Origin: Sphingomonas sp. PP-CC-1A-547
GTDB lineage: Bacteria > Pseudomonadota > Alphaproteobacteria > Sphingomonadales > Sphingomonadaceae
DNA: 64,000 bases
Direction of reading: 5' to 3'
Assembly: GCF_003610375.1 (NCBI RefSeq)
Contig: NZ_RAPZ01000010.1
Span: forward strand, 1,138,773-1,202,772
Below, piece after piece: positions 52,848 to 62,148 of this stretch (position 1 is the first letter of the stretch; every line of letters starts with the position of its first letter). The translations under genes were made by a program, and so were the position numbers. The notes beneath the pieces were generated by a model, which saw nothing but the letters and a program-made list of their open reading frames with translations, did no database searches and was not told the DNA's origin.

Positions 52848-53801
52848 CTACCGCTTGAACCAGTGTCGCATGGCGAAATAGGCCACGACACCGACCGCGA
52901 TCAGCACGCAGGCTCCGGCGATCGCATCGAACGCCCACGGTTCCTCGGCATAGGGCAGGCCCTTCACGTTCATGCCGTACAGCCCGGTCAGGAACGTCAG
53001 CGGCAGGAACACCATCGCCGCGATCGAGATGATCAGCGAGCGGTTGTCGATCTGTTCGGCGCGCAGGTCGGTCAACGTCTCGTGGACCAGCGCCGAGCGC
53101 TCGCGGATCGACTCCAGTTCCTCCGCCATCCGCGCCGCGCGATCCGCCGCTGCCGAGAGATGCAGTCGATCATCGTCCGCCAGCCAGTCGCCGGGTAGCG
53201 CGGCCAGCTTCTCCAGCGCCGCGCGTTGCGGACTGAGGAAGCGTTTGTAGCCGATCGCCGCGACGCGCACCTTGCTGACCGTGCGGCGCAATTCGAATAC
53301 GCGGTTGGCGTCGAGTTGCTCCTCGCAATCGTCGAGTTCGTCACCGAGTTGCGCGACGTCGGGGTCGAGGTCGGCAGTGATCGCGGTCGCGAACGCGGCG
53401 ATCAGGTCGCCAGGATCGCGAATCTCACCACGCTCGACCATCTTCTCCACCTCGGCGACCGCGATCAACGGCTTCCGTGTGACCGAATACACACGGCCCC
53501 TCACTGCCCAGATCCGCACCGACGCGAGCATGTCGGACGTATCGAGTTCCTCCTTCGATCGCCCACGCAAGTTGAGGAACGCACCATCGCCGACCGCCTC
53601 GCAGCGCGGTCGAGTCTCGGTCGCGGTCAGCGCGTCGACGACATAGTCGAGCAGCTTGGCCTCGTCGCGCAGCCAGGTCTGCGCATGTTCGGCGGTGGTC
53701 GACAAATGCACCCAGACGAGGTCGGTGGTATAATCGAGTGCCTCCTTGACGTCGACACGCGTGGCCTCCCCATCGACGATCCGGAAGGCAAAACCGCTCA
53801 C
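52848..53801 (-). CDS. ZntB/CorA-type divalent metal transporter
   Basis: 317 residues. A large cytoplasmic N-terminal domain and coiled-coil stalk lead to two C-terminal helices. The CorA-family GMN motif is present in LTFLTGLYGMNVKGLP. The wording of the N-terminal region (VWVHLSTTAEHAQTWL) is ZntB-like. Such proteins move zinc or magnesium. GTG start 53801 overlaps the siroheme gene (GTGA). Confidence 0.85.
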   Translation of the reverse strand: MSGFAFRIVDGEATRVDVKEALDYTTDLVWVHLSTTAEHAQTWLRDEAKLLDYVVDALTATETRPRCEAVGDGAFLNLRGRSKEELDTSDMLASVRIWAVRGRVYSVTRKPLIAVAEVEKMVERGEIRDPGDLIAAFATAITADLDPDVAQLGDELDDCEEQLDANRVFELRRTVSKVRVAAIGYKRFLSPQRAALEKLAALPGDWLADDDRLHLSAAADRAARMAEELESIRERSALVHETLTDLRAEQIDNRSLIISIAAMVFLPLTFLTGLYGMNVKGLPYAEEPWAFDAIAGACVLIAVGVVAYFAMRHWFKR

Positions 53802-54583
53802 AAGGCCATCTCGACTTCGACTGACAGGCCGGTGCCGGGATCGGCGGGCATCGCCTCGCACAGCCGCGCGGCATCGGCGCGCGCGCGGTCGAGGATCGCC
53901 GCGGGGACGTCAGGGCCATGATAGACCCGGTCGGCGCTGGCGAGCGCGCGTGCCTGGCGGAGCGTCAGGTCCTCGGGATCGTCGGACAGGAGAACGAGGG
54001 TTATCGCCACGTCGCGCTTTGCAGCGGGCGCAGCGGTCGGGGCCAGCCATGCGTCGACGTCATGCGTCGGCGATAGCGGATCGAGCATGCCGCCCGCACC
54101 CATCGCCGTCGCCAGCGCACGGCGGCGCTCCCCCATATCGGGCCAGCGCTTTCGCAAGGCCCCCCGCGCAGCCTGCAACGCCAACGCGAGCTTGCCGAGA
54201 TCGGCGGGGATCAGTGCCTCCAGTCGCTGCCGTAACGCCGCCGCCAGCCCGGCCGACACGCCGCTGGTGCCGATCGCGATGAGCACCGGCGCGCGATCGA
54301 CGATCGCGGGCAGCGTGAAGTCGCACAATGCGGAACGGTCGACCGCGTTGACGAGGATGCCGCGCGCCTTCAGCCGCGCGACTGCCGCCAGCGCTTCGTC
54401 CTCGTCGTCGATCGCGACGATCGCGAGTGACGCCGCAGCATCTTCGCCGACGACATCCGCGCCGGCACGATCGAGCAACCGCCGCTTCGCATCCGCCGCC
54501 TCGCCCTCGCCGAGCAGAATGACCGGGCGCCCTGCCAGCCTCACGAACAGCGGCAGGCTCTGGAGTATCACCGCTTGAGCCAT
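53798..54583 (-). CDS. Siroheme synthase N-domain (precorrin-2 dehydrogenase/ferrochelatase) with vestigial methyltransferase tail
   Basis: 261 residues. The first 200 match the CysG N-terminal half: ILQSLPLFVRLAGRPVILLGEGEAADAKRRLL (NAD-binding), VNAVDRSALCDFTLPAIVDRAPVLIAIGTSGVSAGLAAALRQRLEALIP. It oxidises precorrin-2 and inserts iron to make siroheme for sulfite or nitrite reduction. The last 60 residues (VAITLVLLSDDPEDLTLRQARALASADRVYHGPDVPAAILDRARADA) resemble the first segment of the uroporphyrinogen-III methyltransferase domain, but the rest of that domain is absent. It overlaps lysA by 16 bases. Confidence 0.82.
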   Translation of the reverse strand: MAQAVILQSLPLFVRLAGRPVILLGEGEAADAKRRLLDRAGADVVGEDAAASLAIVAIDDEDEALAAVARLKARGILVNAVDRSALCDFTLPAIVDRAPVLIAIGTSGVSAGLAAALRQRLEALIPADLGKLALALQAARGALRKRWPDMGERRRALATAMGAGGMLDPLSPTHDVDAWLAPTAAPAAKRDVAITLVLLSDDPEDLTLRQARALASADRVYHGPDVPAAILDRARADAARLCEAMPADPGTGLSVEVEMAL

Positions 54584-55830
54584 TCGGGCACGCGTTCGGC
54601 GGCCAGGATCGTCTCCGGGTGGATGCGGTCCGCGACTACCGCGAACCGGTCGCCGTCGACCAGCACCTCGGGCACCAGCGCGCGGCTGTTGTAGGTCGAA
54701 GCCATCGTCGCGCCGTACGCGCCGGCAGTCCGGAAGATGCCGAGATCGCCCGACTTCACCGCGTCGATATCGCGGCCCATCGCGAAGGTGTCGCCGGTCT
54801 CGCATACCGGGCCGGCGATGTTGGCGGTCATGCGTTCGCCGGTCGGCTCGACCGCGACAAAATCGTGATACGCGTCGTACATGGCGACGCGCGCGAGGTC
54901 GTTCATTGCCGCATCGACGATGACGTACGGGTTCACGACGCCCGGCTTTACCCAGATCACTTCGGTCAGCAGCACGCCGGCATTGCCCGCGATCACGCGA
55001 CCGGGCTCGAACATGAGCTCGACGTCCCAGTCGGCGGTCGCGCGCGCGACCATCGCGCCATACTCGGCCGGGCTCGGCAACACATCGCCGGGCTTGTATG
55101 GTACGCCGAGGCCACCGCCGAGATCGACGCGGCTGATCGTGTGACCCGCCGCGCGAAGTTCCGCGACCAGCTCGCCGATCCGCGCATAGGCGGCCTCGAG
55201 CGGCGCAAGATCGGCGAGCTGGCTGCCGATGTGGATCGCGACACCGCGCAGGTCGAGCCCGTCATGCTTCGACAGACGGTCGAACATCGCCACAGCCTGG
55301 TCGATCGCGACGCCGAACTTGTTCTCCTTGCGCCCGGTCGAGATCTTTGCGTGTGTTCCCGCATCGACGTCGGGGTTCACGCGCAGCACCGCCGGCGCGC
55401 GTTCGCCGCGCGCATGGGCGAGCGCGGCAAGGACTTCGCCCTCCTCCTCCAGCTCGAGATTGAACTGGCCGATCCCCGCATCGAGCGCCTGCGCCAGTTC
55501 GCGCCGCGTCTTACCAACGCCCGAGAACACGATGTCCGACGCCGGAATGCCCGCCGCCAGCGCGCGCTGCATCTCGCCCGCGGAGACGACGTCGGCGCCG
55601 TATCCCTCGTCGGCGAGCACGCGCAGCACCGCGACGTTGGGGTTAGCCTTGATCGCATAGGCCAGGTGGACACGCCCGGCGCCCTTCAGCGCGTCGCGAA
55701 ACACCTGCGCATGGCGGCGGAAGGTGGCGGTCGAATAGACGTAGACGGGCGTGCCGACGGCCTCGGCGATCGCCGGCAGGGCGACGTCCTCGGCGTGCAT
55801 GACACCGTCACGATAGGCGAAGTGATCCAT
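54568..55830 (-). CDS. lysA: Diaminopimelate decarboxylase LysA
   Basis: 420 residues, normal length. PLP-binding Lys61 lies in AYAIKANPN; GGGLGVPY and EPGRVIAGNAG are the PLP phosphate-binding motifs; GPVCETGDTFA has the active-site Cys. It makes L-lysine from meso-diaminopimelate. It follows the small lipoprotein gene (gap 11 bases) in an argH-lipoprotein-lysA order found in many proteobacteria. Confidence 0.95.
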   Translation of the reverse strand: MDHFAYRDGVMHAEDVALPAIAEAVGTPVYVYSTATFRRHAQVFRDALKGAGRVHLAYAIKANPNVAVLRVLADEGYGADVVSAGEMQRALAAGIPASDIVFSGVGKTRRELAQALDAGIGQFNLELEEEGEVLAALAHARGERAPAVLRVNPDVDAGTHAKISTGRKENKFGVAIDQAVAMFDRLSKHDGLDLRGVAIHIGSQLADLAPLEAAYARIGELVAELRAAGHTISRVDLGGGLGVPYKPGDVLPSPAEYGAMVARATADWDVELMFEPGRVIAGNAGVLLTEVIWVKPGVVNPYVIVDAAMNDLARVAMYDAYHDFVAVEPTGERMTANIAGPVCETGDTFAMGRDIDAVKSGDLGIFRTAGAYGATMASTYNSRALVPEVLVDGDRFAVVADRIHPETILAAERVPEWLKR

Positions 55831-55841
55831 GGTTCAGGTCT

Positions 55842-56084
55842 TCAATTCGGCGGCGGCAGGTCGAACTCGTCGCTGCGGCGCGGCTGGGACGTGGTGAGCA
55901 GCTCGTCGCTGCGCTGGGGGCGTTGCTGTGTCGTGGGGGTCAGCAACTGCTCGGGAGTCGGCGGCGTTTTCGCACCGTACGGCGCAATCGGGAGCGTCTT
56001 GCCTTCCGCCGGGACGAGCCCATCCGCTGCGCCGCAACCCGACAGGGCCAGTGCCAATCCCACGATGCCAAAGAGCCGTTTCAT
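55842..56084 (-). CDS. Small lipoprotein, LptM-like position
   Basis: 80 residues. The signal peptide [17 protein letters not shown] ends in a lipobox (LSGC). The rest is Pro-rich with a repeated RSDE(L/F) motif. A small lipoprotein next to lysA is usual (LptM/LppL), and LptM assists LptD maturation, but the CGxKGPL motif is not intact here ([16 protein letters not shown]). ATG overlaps the argH stop. Confidence 0.7.
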   Translation of the reverse strand: MKRLFGIVGLALALSGCGAADGLVPAEGKTLPIAPYGAKTPPTPEQLLTPTTQQRPQRSDELLTTSQPRRSDEFDLPPPN

Positions 56085-57466
56085 GCCGTTTCCCCCCGAG
56101 CTGCACGGATCGCAGCGCGCACATTGTCGGGCGCGGTGCCGCCGAAGCTGGTCCGGCTGGCGACCGACGCATCGACCGAGAGCACGCCGTACACGCGTTC
56201 GTCGATCCGCGCATCGATTGCCTTCAGGTCCTCGATCGGCAACGCGTCGAGCGCGACCTTGCGCTCTTCCGCAAGCTTCACCGCGCGCCCTGTCACATGG
56301 TGTGCCTCGCGGAACGGGAGCCCCGCCTCGCGTACCAGCCAGTCGGCGAGGTCCGTCGCGGTCGCAAAGCCGCTCTCGGCCAGCCCGCGCATCCGATCGG
56401 TGCGGAACGTCGCGCTCTCGACCATCCCGGTCATCGCCGCGATCGACAGCGCGAGCAGGTCGTGCGCCTCGAACACCGGCGGCTTGTCGTCCTGCATGTC
56501 CTTCGAATAGGCCAGCGGCAGGCCCTTCATCGTCACCATCAGCGCGGTCATGCAGCCAAGGATACGCCCGGCATGCCCGCGCACTAGTTCGGCCGCGTCG
56601 GGATTGCGCTTCTGCGGCATAATCGAGCTGCCGGTCGACCATTGATCGCTCAGTGCCACGAAGCCGAACGACTGCGACGCCCACAGCACGAACTCCTCCG
56701 CGAGCCGCGACAGATGCAGCGAAGTCTGCGTCGCGGCGGTCAGATACTCGATCGCGAAATCGCGGTCGCTCACGCCGTCGAGCGAATTGGTCATCGGCCC
56801 GTCGAAGCCGAGCGCCTCGGCAGTCATCGCGCGGTCGATCGGGAAACCCGTGCCCGCCAACGCAGCCGAGCCCAGCGGCGATCGGTTCATCCTTGCGCGG
56901 GCATCCGCGAACCGCCCGACGTCACGCGAAATCATCGCGTGATACGCCATCAGATGATGCCCCAGCGTCACCGGCTGCGCGGACTGCAAATGCGTGAAGC
57001 CTGGCATCACGCTCGCCGCATGCTCTTCCGCCCGCGCGAGAAGCGCGGCCTGGAACCCGCCGAGCGCCGCCAGCGCCTGGTCGATCGCATCGCGTACCCA
57101 AAGGCGAAAATCGGTCGCGACCTGATCGTTGCGCGAGCGTGCGGTATGCAGCCGTCCCGCGACCGGGCCGATCGCATCGGCGAGCCGAGCCTCGGTCTGC
57201 ATGTGGATGTCTTCGAGGACCAGATCCTCCTCGACACCGTGCTCGGCATAATGCGCCGCCACCGTGTCGAGCCCCGCCGAGATCGTCGCGGCGTCCTCCG
57301 CCGAAACGATGCCCTGCTTGCCGAGCATCGCGACATGCGCCTTCGATCCGGCAATATCCTGCTGCCAGAGCCGCTTGTCGAAGGGAATGGAGGCGTTTAT
57401 CTCGCGCATGACCGCTGCCGGCCCCTCGGCGAACCGCCCGCCCCACATCGAATTGGAACCGTCCAT
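56081..57466 (-). CDS. argH: Argininosuccinate lyase ArgH
   Basis: 461 residues. [42 protein letters not shown] is the ArgH start; the family signature with the catalytic Ser loop is [12 protein letters not shown]. It splits argininosuccinate into arginine and fumarate. The ATG at 57466 shares bases with the ATG of the divergent tlpA-like gene; Met7 (57448) is an alternative. Confidence 0.95.
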   Translation of the reverse strand: MDGSNSMWGGRFAEGPAAVMREINASIPFDKRLWQQDIAGSKAHVAMLGKQGIVSAEDAATISAGLDTVAAHYAEHGVEEDLVLEDIHMQTEARLADAIGPVAGRLHTARSRNDQVATDFRLWVRDAIDQALAALGGFQAALLARAEEHAASVMPGFTHLQSAQPVTLGHHLMAYHAMISRDVGRFADARARMNRSPLGSAALAGTGFPIDRAMTAEALGFDGPMTNSLDGVSDRDFAIEYLTAATQTSLHLSRLAEEFVLWASQSFGFVALSDQWSTGSSIMPQKRNPDAAELVRGHAGRILGCMTALMVTMKGLPLAYSKDMQDDKPPVFEAHDLLALSIAAMTGMVESATFRTDRMRGLAESGFATATDLADWLVREAGLPFREAHHVTGRAVKLAEERKVALDALPIEDLKAIDARIDERVYGVLSVDASVASRTSFGGTAPDNVRAAIRAARGETA

Positions 57467-58094
57467 GTTCTCGCGTCCTGTGTTCAATTCGCGCCCAATC
57501 ATCTGTTTCTTCGGGATGGGCCTGCTGGTCGCCGGCTGCGATAGGAAATCGCCCGCGCCGGAGCAAGCAAACGTCGTCGCCGCGAATACCGTGTCCGCCG
57601 ACGAGGTCGCGTCCGGCCCAGCCCCCGACGAAATGACCGGCCCTGCCGCCAGCACCGAAAAGCTCGACCGCAGCCACAAGGGCGAGACCGGCCCAACGGT
57701 CGCCTTCACCGCGCCAGACGGCAAGTCGGTCATGCTCGCATCGTTCAAGGGCAAGCCGTTGCTGCTCAACATGTGGGCGACCTGGTGCGCGCCGTGCGTA
57801 GCGGAAATGCCTACGCTCGATGCCGCCGCCAAGTCGCTGGTCGGCAAGGTCCAGGTGATCGCGGTCAGCCAGGACATGCAGGGCGCGGAGAAGGTGACGC
57901 CGTTCTTCGCCGAGAAGAAGTTCACGACGCTCAAGCCGTATCTCGATCCGAAACTCGGTCTTAGCCTTGCCTATCAGGCAAACCTGCCGACCACGATCCT
58001 GTACGATTCGGCGGGCAAGGAAGTGTGGCGGATGACCGGCGGCTATGAATGGAACACGCCCGCCGCCGCAAAGCTGATCGCCGAGGCATCGTAA
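57465..58094 (+). CDS. TlpA-like thioredoxin-fold lipoprotein
   Basis: 209 residues. The N-terminus ends with the lipobox LVAGC. After an Ala/Pro-rich linker of about 50 residues comes a TlpA/ResA domain: [18 protein letters not shown] with the CxxC pair, and [17 protein letters not shown] with the cis-Pro. It is likely a periplasmic thiol reductant for cytochrome c maturation or similar. The position divergent from argH is common in alphaproteobacteria. Confidence 0.85.
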   Translation: MFSRPVFNSRPIICFFGMGLLVAGCDRKSPAPEQANVVAANTVSADEVASGPAPDEMTGPAASTEKLDRSHKGETGPTVAFTAPDGKSVMLASFKGKPLLLNMWATWCAPCVAEMPTLDAAAKSLVGKVQVIAVSQDMQGAEKVTPFFAEKKFTTLKPYLDPKLGLSLAYQANLPTTILYDSAGKEVWRMTGGYEWNTPAAAKLIAEAS

Positions 58095-58124
58095 CGCGTT
58101 GATCCGACCCATTGATGTTGAACA

Positions 58125-58181
58125 GGGTGTGCCGACCCGCCTTGGTGACGAGCCAAAGGTTGATGGCGAGCCGGCACACCC
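58125..58181. repeat. Inverted repeat between convergent tlpA-like and DUF427 genes
   Basis: GGGTGTGCCG (58125-58134) and CGGCACACCC (58172-58181) form a perfect 10-bp stem enclosing a smaller CCTTGG/CCAAAG hairpin. It could end both convergent transcripts. The rest of the 193-bp gap shows no gene. Confidence 0.5.
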
Positions 58182-58287
58182 CTCTAACGCGTCCGGCTAT
58201 GCCAAAGGCGTAAACAACATCGAAATGCGATGAACCGAGTAACGCCCATACTGGAGGGCAAGCGCATACGGGTCGTCGTGCGGCGAC

Positions 58288-58785
58288 CTACCAGTAGCGG
58301 CTACCCGGCTCGCCCTTGAACGGTCCGGCGAGATCTGCGGTGATCCAGCCGCCGTAAAACTCGCCGGGCTGTGGGATGACGCGGTCGCCATCGACGAAGC
58401 ACCCGTCGAACGGGCCTGCATAGAACGCTATGTGGTCGCGCAAAGCTGCAAACGCGGGCGTCGGCGACGGATAGGTCCAGGCGACATCGCGCAGGACATC
58501 GCCCGCGATCTCGACATCGTAATAGACCGCGTTGCCCTTCCATTCGCAGAAGGATTGCCGCGTTGAACGCCTGAGCGCCGACATCAGGATATCCGAGGGC
58601 GGGATATAATAGCTGGGCGGATGGCTCGTCTCGATCGTGCGGACGCTGTGCCGGGTGTCGGCGAGCGTCAACCCGCGGTGCTCGATCAGGACATGACGAT
58701 CGCTGCGCTGCGCGATCGCCGGACGCGGATAATCCCAAACGCTTTCCTGGCCCGGTCGCGCGGTATCGGGAACGACCGGCCTCAT
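58288..58785 (-). CDS. DUF427 domain protein
   Basis: 165 residues. The DUF427 fold is recognisable: ESVWDYPRPAIAQRSDRHVLIEHRGLTLADT, ETSHPPSYYIPPSDI, CEWKGNAVYYDVE and AFYAGPFDGCFVDGDRVIPQPGEFYGGW. The function of the family is unknown. ATG overlaps the DCC gene (ATGA). Confidence 0.85.
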   Translation of the reverse strand: MRPVVPDTARPGQESVWDYPRPAIAQRSDRHVLIEHRGLTLADTRHSVRTIETSHPPSYYIPPSDILMSALRRSTRQSFCEWKGNAVYYDVEIAGDVLRDVAWTYPSPTPAFAALRDHIAFYAGPFDGCFVDGDRVIPQPGEFYGGWITADLAGPFKGEPGSRYW

Positions 58786-59144
58786 GCGGTGCGATCCACG
58801 TTCCGGGCGAAAGACTGCAAGCGAGGCCGGACGCGGAGAAACGCCCGATACACCCGTTCGAGACCAGCCAGGACGACCGGGTTGCGCGCTGCCAGCCCGA
58901 GCGGTCGCAGCAGCGGAATGGCGCGCCACATCGCCGCAAAGGCCGCTGCACCGGACAGCATCCGGTCTCCTTCGCGCGCATGGAACCGTGCCAGCATCGC
59001 ATCTCGGTCGATCGGACAGCTCGTGTCGTCGTTGCTGGCATCGACGAAATCGATCGCGCCGCGGCGATCGAGACGGCGCATCAGCGCGATCTCGCGTCGG
59101 CACAGCGGACATCCGCCATCGTGCCAGACCGTCAGGCGGGTCAT
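58782..59144 (-). CDS. DCC-family thiol-disulfide oxidoreductase-like protein (DUF393)
   Basis: 120 residues with the DCC motif DGGCPLCRREIAL near the N-terminus and the AxxAFAAMWRAIPLLRPLG region. The CxxC suggests redox activity, but no substrate is known. It lies between tspO and the DUF427 gene, overlapping both by four bases. Confidence 0.85.
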   Translation of the reverse strand: MTRLTVWHDGGCPLCRREIALMRRLDRRGAIDFVDASNDDTSCPIDRDAMLARFHAREGDRMLSGAAAFAAMWRAIPLLRPLGLAARNPVVLAGLERVYRAFLRVRPRLQSFARNVDRTA

Positions 59145-59692
59145 GCCTTGCCCGGACCGTCGGACCGGTTCCGCTCCCAGATGCGCTCGGCAAGCACGGT
59201 CGCGAACCCGAGCCAGGCGACGAACGGGACCGCAGTGGCCGCCGCGGTACGATCGACCTTCGCCGCAGCCGCGACATAGCCGGCACCGCTGGCGATCATC
59301 GCACCCGACGCGACCGCGCTGGGGCCAAGCGCCTTGCGTCGGAAGAACAGTTCGGTCCAACCACCGACCATGCCGGTATTCAGCAACCAAAGTCCGACCG
59401 CGAGGTTGCGCGGCGCATCGGCGGGGCGGCGCAACAACCGATAGCCCCCGACCGCGAGGCCAGTTTCGAGCACCGGCCATACCGCGCCGAACGCGGCGTC
59501 GGGCGGCGTGTAGGCTGGTTTGTCGAGCCGTTTGTACCAGCGGCGAATACCGGGATGCGACGGGTCGGGCGCGTTACGTCGCCCGAGCACCGCGCTGGCG
59601 CCGAGCACCCCCACGACGACCGCCAGCGCAGCCGGACGGGACAGGCCGCCGCCACGCTCGTCCGTGATCGCATCGCCTGGTTTCTGGGTCAT
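59141..59692 (-). CDS. tspO: TspO/MBR-family membrane protein
   Basis: 183 residues with five hydrophobic segments. WYKRLDKPAYTPPDAAFGAVWPVLETGLAVGGYRL and the LWLLNTGMVGGWTELFFRRKALG region are TspO signatures. The family binds tetrapyrroles and modulates stress and photosynthetic responses. AGGA lies nine bases before ATG 59692; an ATG at 59707 is less likely. Confidence 0.85.
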   Translation of the reverse strand: MTQKPGDAITDERGGGLSRPAALAVVVGVLGASAVLGRRNAPDPSHPGIRRWYKRLDKPAYTPPDAAFGAVWPVLETGLAVGGYRLLRRPADAPRNLAVGLWLLNTGMVGGWTELFFRRKALGPSAVASGAMIASGAGYVAAAAKVDRTAAATAVPFVAWLGFATVLAERIWERNRSDGPGKA

Positions 59693-59839
59693 GCTCGCCG
59701 TCCTCATCCCCGGGCACGCCGCCCGCTGACATCACAGCGAAGCAGCAGCCACGACGTTCCGTGGCCAGCGCGGCGATCGTTACCGTCGCAGCGTCACGGT
59801 GCCGCAGCTTGCCCTCTTCCCGTTCGGACTCAATGCGAT

Positions 59840-61073
59840 CTACGCTGCGAACTCTTCGGGCAGAAAGCGGTCGGCGACGATCTCGAAATGGTCGCCGTCG
59901 ACCAGGACCTGTGGACTGAGCGGGCGGCAATTGTAGCTCGATGCCATCGCGGCACCGTACGCCCCGGTCGCATGAAAGACCGCGAGATCGCCGCGGCGGA
60001 CCCGGTCGATATCGCGGGCGAGCGCGAACACGTCGCCGCTTTCGCATGTCGGTCCGGCAATGTTCGCGACCACGCGTTCGCCGTCCGGCGCGACGGCTTC
60101 GAAGCGGTGGAAGGCATCGTATAGCGCTGGTCGAGCCAGGTCGTTCATCGCGGCATCGACGATGACGAAGGGGCGGTCCGCGCCGGGGCTTTACCCAGAT
60201 CACCCGCGTCATCAGGACGCCGGCGAGTCCTGCGACGACCCGGCCAGGCTCGAAGATAAGGTCGACATCCCAGTCGCGCGTCACCCTAGCCACCATGGCG
60301 GCATAGGCGTCGAGCGTCGGGACCACGTCGCCGACACGGTAGGGGATGCCGAGGCCGCCACCGAGATCGACGCGGGTTATGCCGTGGCCGCGCGCGCTCA
60401 GGTCGATCACCAGCGAACCGATGCGCTCGTACGCGGCCTCCAGCGGAGCAAGATCGTGGAGCTGGCTGCCGATGTGGAGCGCGACCCCGACCAGATCGAG
60501 GCCATCGAGTCGTGACAGGCGATCGTACATTGCGGGCGCATCGGCGATCGCCACGCCGAACTTGTTCTCGCGCCGGCCGGTAGAGATCTTGGCATGCGTG
60601 CCGCCATCGATGTCGGGATTGATGCGCAATACCGCGACCGCCCGCTTGCCACGCGCCTGGGCAAGCGCGGCGAGCACCCTCCCCTCCTCCTCGAGCTCGA
60701 GGTTGAACTGCCCTATGCCGGCGTCGAGTGCATCGGCGAGCTCCCGATCGGTCTTGCCGACGCCGGAGAAGACGATGTCCGATGCGGCGATACCGGCTCC
60801 GAGCGCGCGGCGCATCTCTCCACCCAAGACGATGTCGGCACCGAAGCCGCAGCCAGCCAGCAGATGCAGCACCGCGCTGTTCGGGTTTGCCTTGACCGCG
60901 AACGCCGTCCGCGTCCGCGGCAGGATCGACAGCGCCGCTGTGAAACGCCGGGCCGCGTCGCGTAGTGCAGCCGCCGAATAGACGTGGACGGGCGTACCGA
61001 CGACTTCGGCTATGACCGGCAACGGCACGCCTTCGGCACACAGGACACCGTCCCGCCGATCGAAATACGTCAT
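59840..61073 (-). pseudogene. Second LysA-like PLP decarboxylase, broken by a one-base frameshift
   Basis: The frame from 61073 gives a full LysA-like N-terminal two thirds: PLP Lys61 in AVKANPN, GGGLGIPY and EPGRVVAGLAG. After VIWVKP it loses homology. The rest (VIVDAAMNDL..., GPTCESGDVFA..., ending PEEFAA) continues in the +1 frame to 59840. The cause is a run of four G (60185-60188) where the lysA gene at 54568 has three. Joined, the product would be about 410 residues, close to LysA. It may be a sequencing error, a true pseudogene or a slippage site. Its substrate could be diaminopimelate or another amino acid. Confidence 0.85.
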
Positions 61074-61094
61074 GATGATCCTGAAGGCTCGAGG

Positions 61095-61358
61095 TCAGAG
61101 ATGCGGTTGGTCGAGTCGGCGGCGATAGCGGCGGACGCGGACGGCATGGATCACTTCGGCGGTTCGTGCATGACCGTGGCGTTCGGCGCGAAGTGCGATG
61201 ATGACCCGCTTGCCGTTGATCGCCAGCGTCAGGCCCAGCAATGCGAAGGGGAATACGAGCATCGCGCGTGCCGAGCCGTCCATTGCAACCGCAACGCTGC
61301 ACGCGCCCACGCACAATGCCAGGCCGATCCCCCGCCATAGGATGTCACGCTTCGTCAT
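61095..61358 (-). CDS. Small membrane protein of unknown function
   Basis: 87 residues with two hydrophobic stretches (ILWRGIGLALCVGACSVAVAM and AMLVFPFALLGLTLAING) and a basic C-terminal tail. No family recognised. ATG overlaps the methyltransferase stop (ATGA); the broken lysA copy follows after 21 bases. Confidence 0.6.
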   Translation of the reverse strand: MTKRDILWRGIGLALCVGACSVAVAMDGSARAMLVFPFALLGLTLAINGKRVIIALRAERHGHARTAEVIHAVRVRRYRRRLDQPHL

Positions 61359-61888
61359 GCTTCGGTACCGACGGCAAGCCACGTCGCGTCGTCGCCGATG
61401 ACGATCCGCGCTGCATTCCCCAACGCCGACGCCGCCTCCGGCCTCCGGTCTTTCGCCATGCCGTGACAGATCACGAGATCGGCTGGCAGGTCGTGCTCCT
61501 CCAGCAAGGCGGTGACCATGTCCGCCACCTCGAACGTCGTGCCGATCGCAAGGTTGGTGCAACGGTTCGCCGCCGCGCGGGCGCGACCGATCAGCGCAGG
61601 CGATCCGTCGATCCCGCGCCCTTCGATCGCCGTGAAACCGAGCGACCGGGCATGATGCACCGCTTGCAGGAGGAGCGAGCCCGCGCCGCAATCGGCATCG
61701 ACGATGCGGACCGCGTGACGCCCGTCTTCACGCAACGCTGCAAGGGCGGCAGCAATGACCGGCCAACGCGGATCATGGGTCGCGGTTTTCGACCCTGGCA
61801 TCGCGGTTTTGGTCGCGATCTTCGGGCTTGGACCGGTGTGAAGACGGTTCAGGCGAGTTTGCGTGTTCATTGCCATCGCTTCCGTCAT
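61355..61888 (-). CDS. SAM-dependent methyltransferase-like protein
   Basis: 177 residues. VRIVDADCGAGSLLLQAVHHARSLGFTAIEGRGIDGSPALIGRARA is a class I Rossmann methyltransferase pattern with a DxGxG-like SAM loop and an acidic residue after strand 2. It is short for the family; substrate unknown. Overlaps both neighbours by four bases. Confidence 0.65.
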   Translation of the reverse strand: MTEAMAMNTQTRLNRLHTGPSPKIATKTAMPGSKTATHDPRWPVIAAALAALREDGRHAVRIVDADCGAGSLLLQAVHHARSLGFTAIEGRGIDGSPALIGRARAAANRCTNLAIGTTFEVADMVTALLEEHDLPADLVICHGMAKDRRPEAASALGNAARIVIGDDATWLAVGTEA

Positions 61889-62148
61889 GCCGCCCTCCGC
61901 AGTGCGCGCTCGTCGCGCCCGACGGGCGCGAACGAAATGACCGGGATCAGCGGCGCGTTGGCGATCTCGACGCTCGCATGATAGATGTCGCGCTCGGCCT
62001 GGGCGTAGCTCATCGCCGCGCCATAGGAGATGAAACGCCCTTCGAGATTGCGCCTGCTGTCCTGCACGAGCCAATGCCCTGCGCGATCCTGGCCGACATA
62101 GATGACGAGCCCGGTAGGATCGGGTTCCGATATGGTTTCAGACGACAT
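61885..62148 (-). CDS. Small hypothetical protein
   Basis: 87 residues. GHWLVQDSRRNLEGRFISYGAAMSYAQAERDIYH loosely recalls DUF2188-type small proteins, but I do not claim the family. It is the first gene of a coupled run with the methyltransferase and the membrane protein (ATGA overlap). Confidence 0.55.
   Translation of the reverse strand: MSSETISEPDPTGLVIYVGQDRAGHWLVQDSRRNLEGRFISYGAAMSYAQAERDIYHASVEIANAPLIPVISFAPVGRDERALRRAA

Noticed and set aside
57961..58179. Transposase remnant on the minus strand in the tlpA-DUF427 gap
   Set aside because: The short frame has no recognisable transposase motif; the inverted repeat is better explained as a transcript-end structure.
59736..59760. Possible EcfG stress promoter upstream of tspO (GGAAC on the minus strand)
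   Set aside because: The -10 position reads CGCTG instead of CGTT, so the match is too weak to list.
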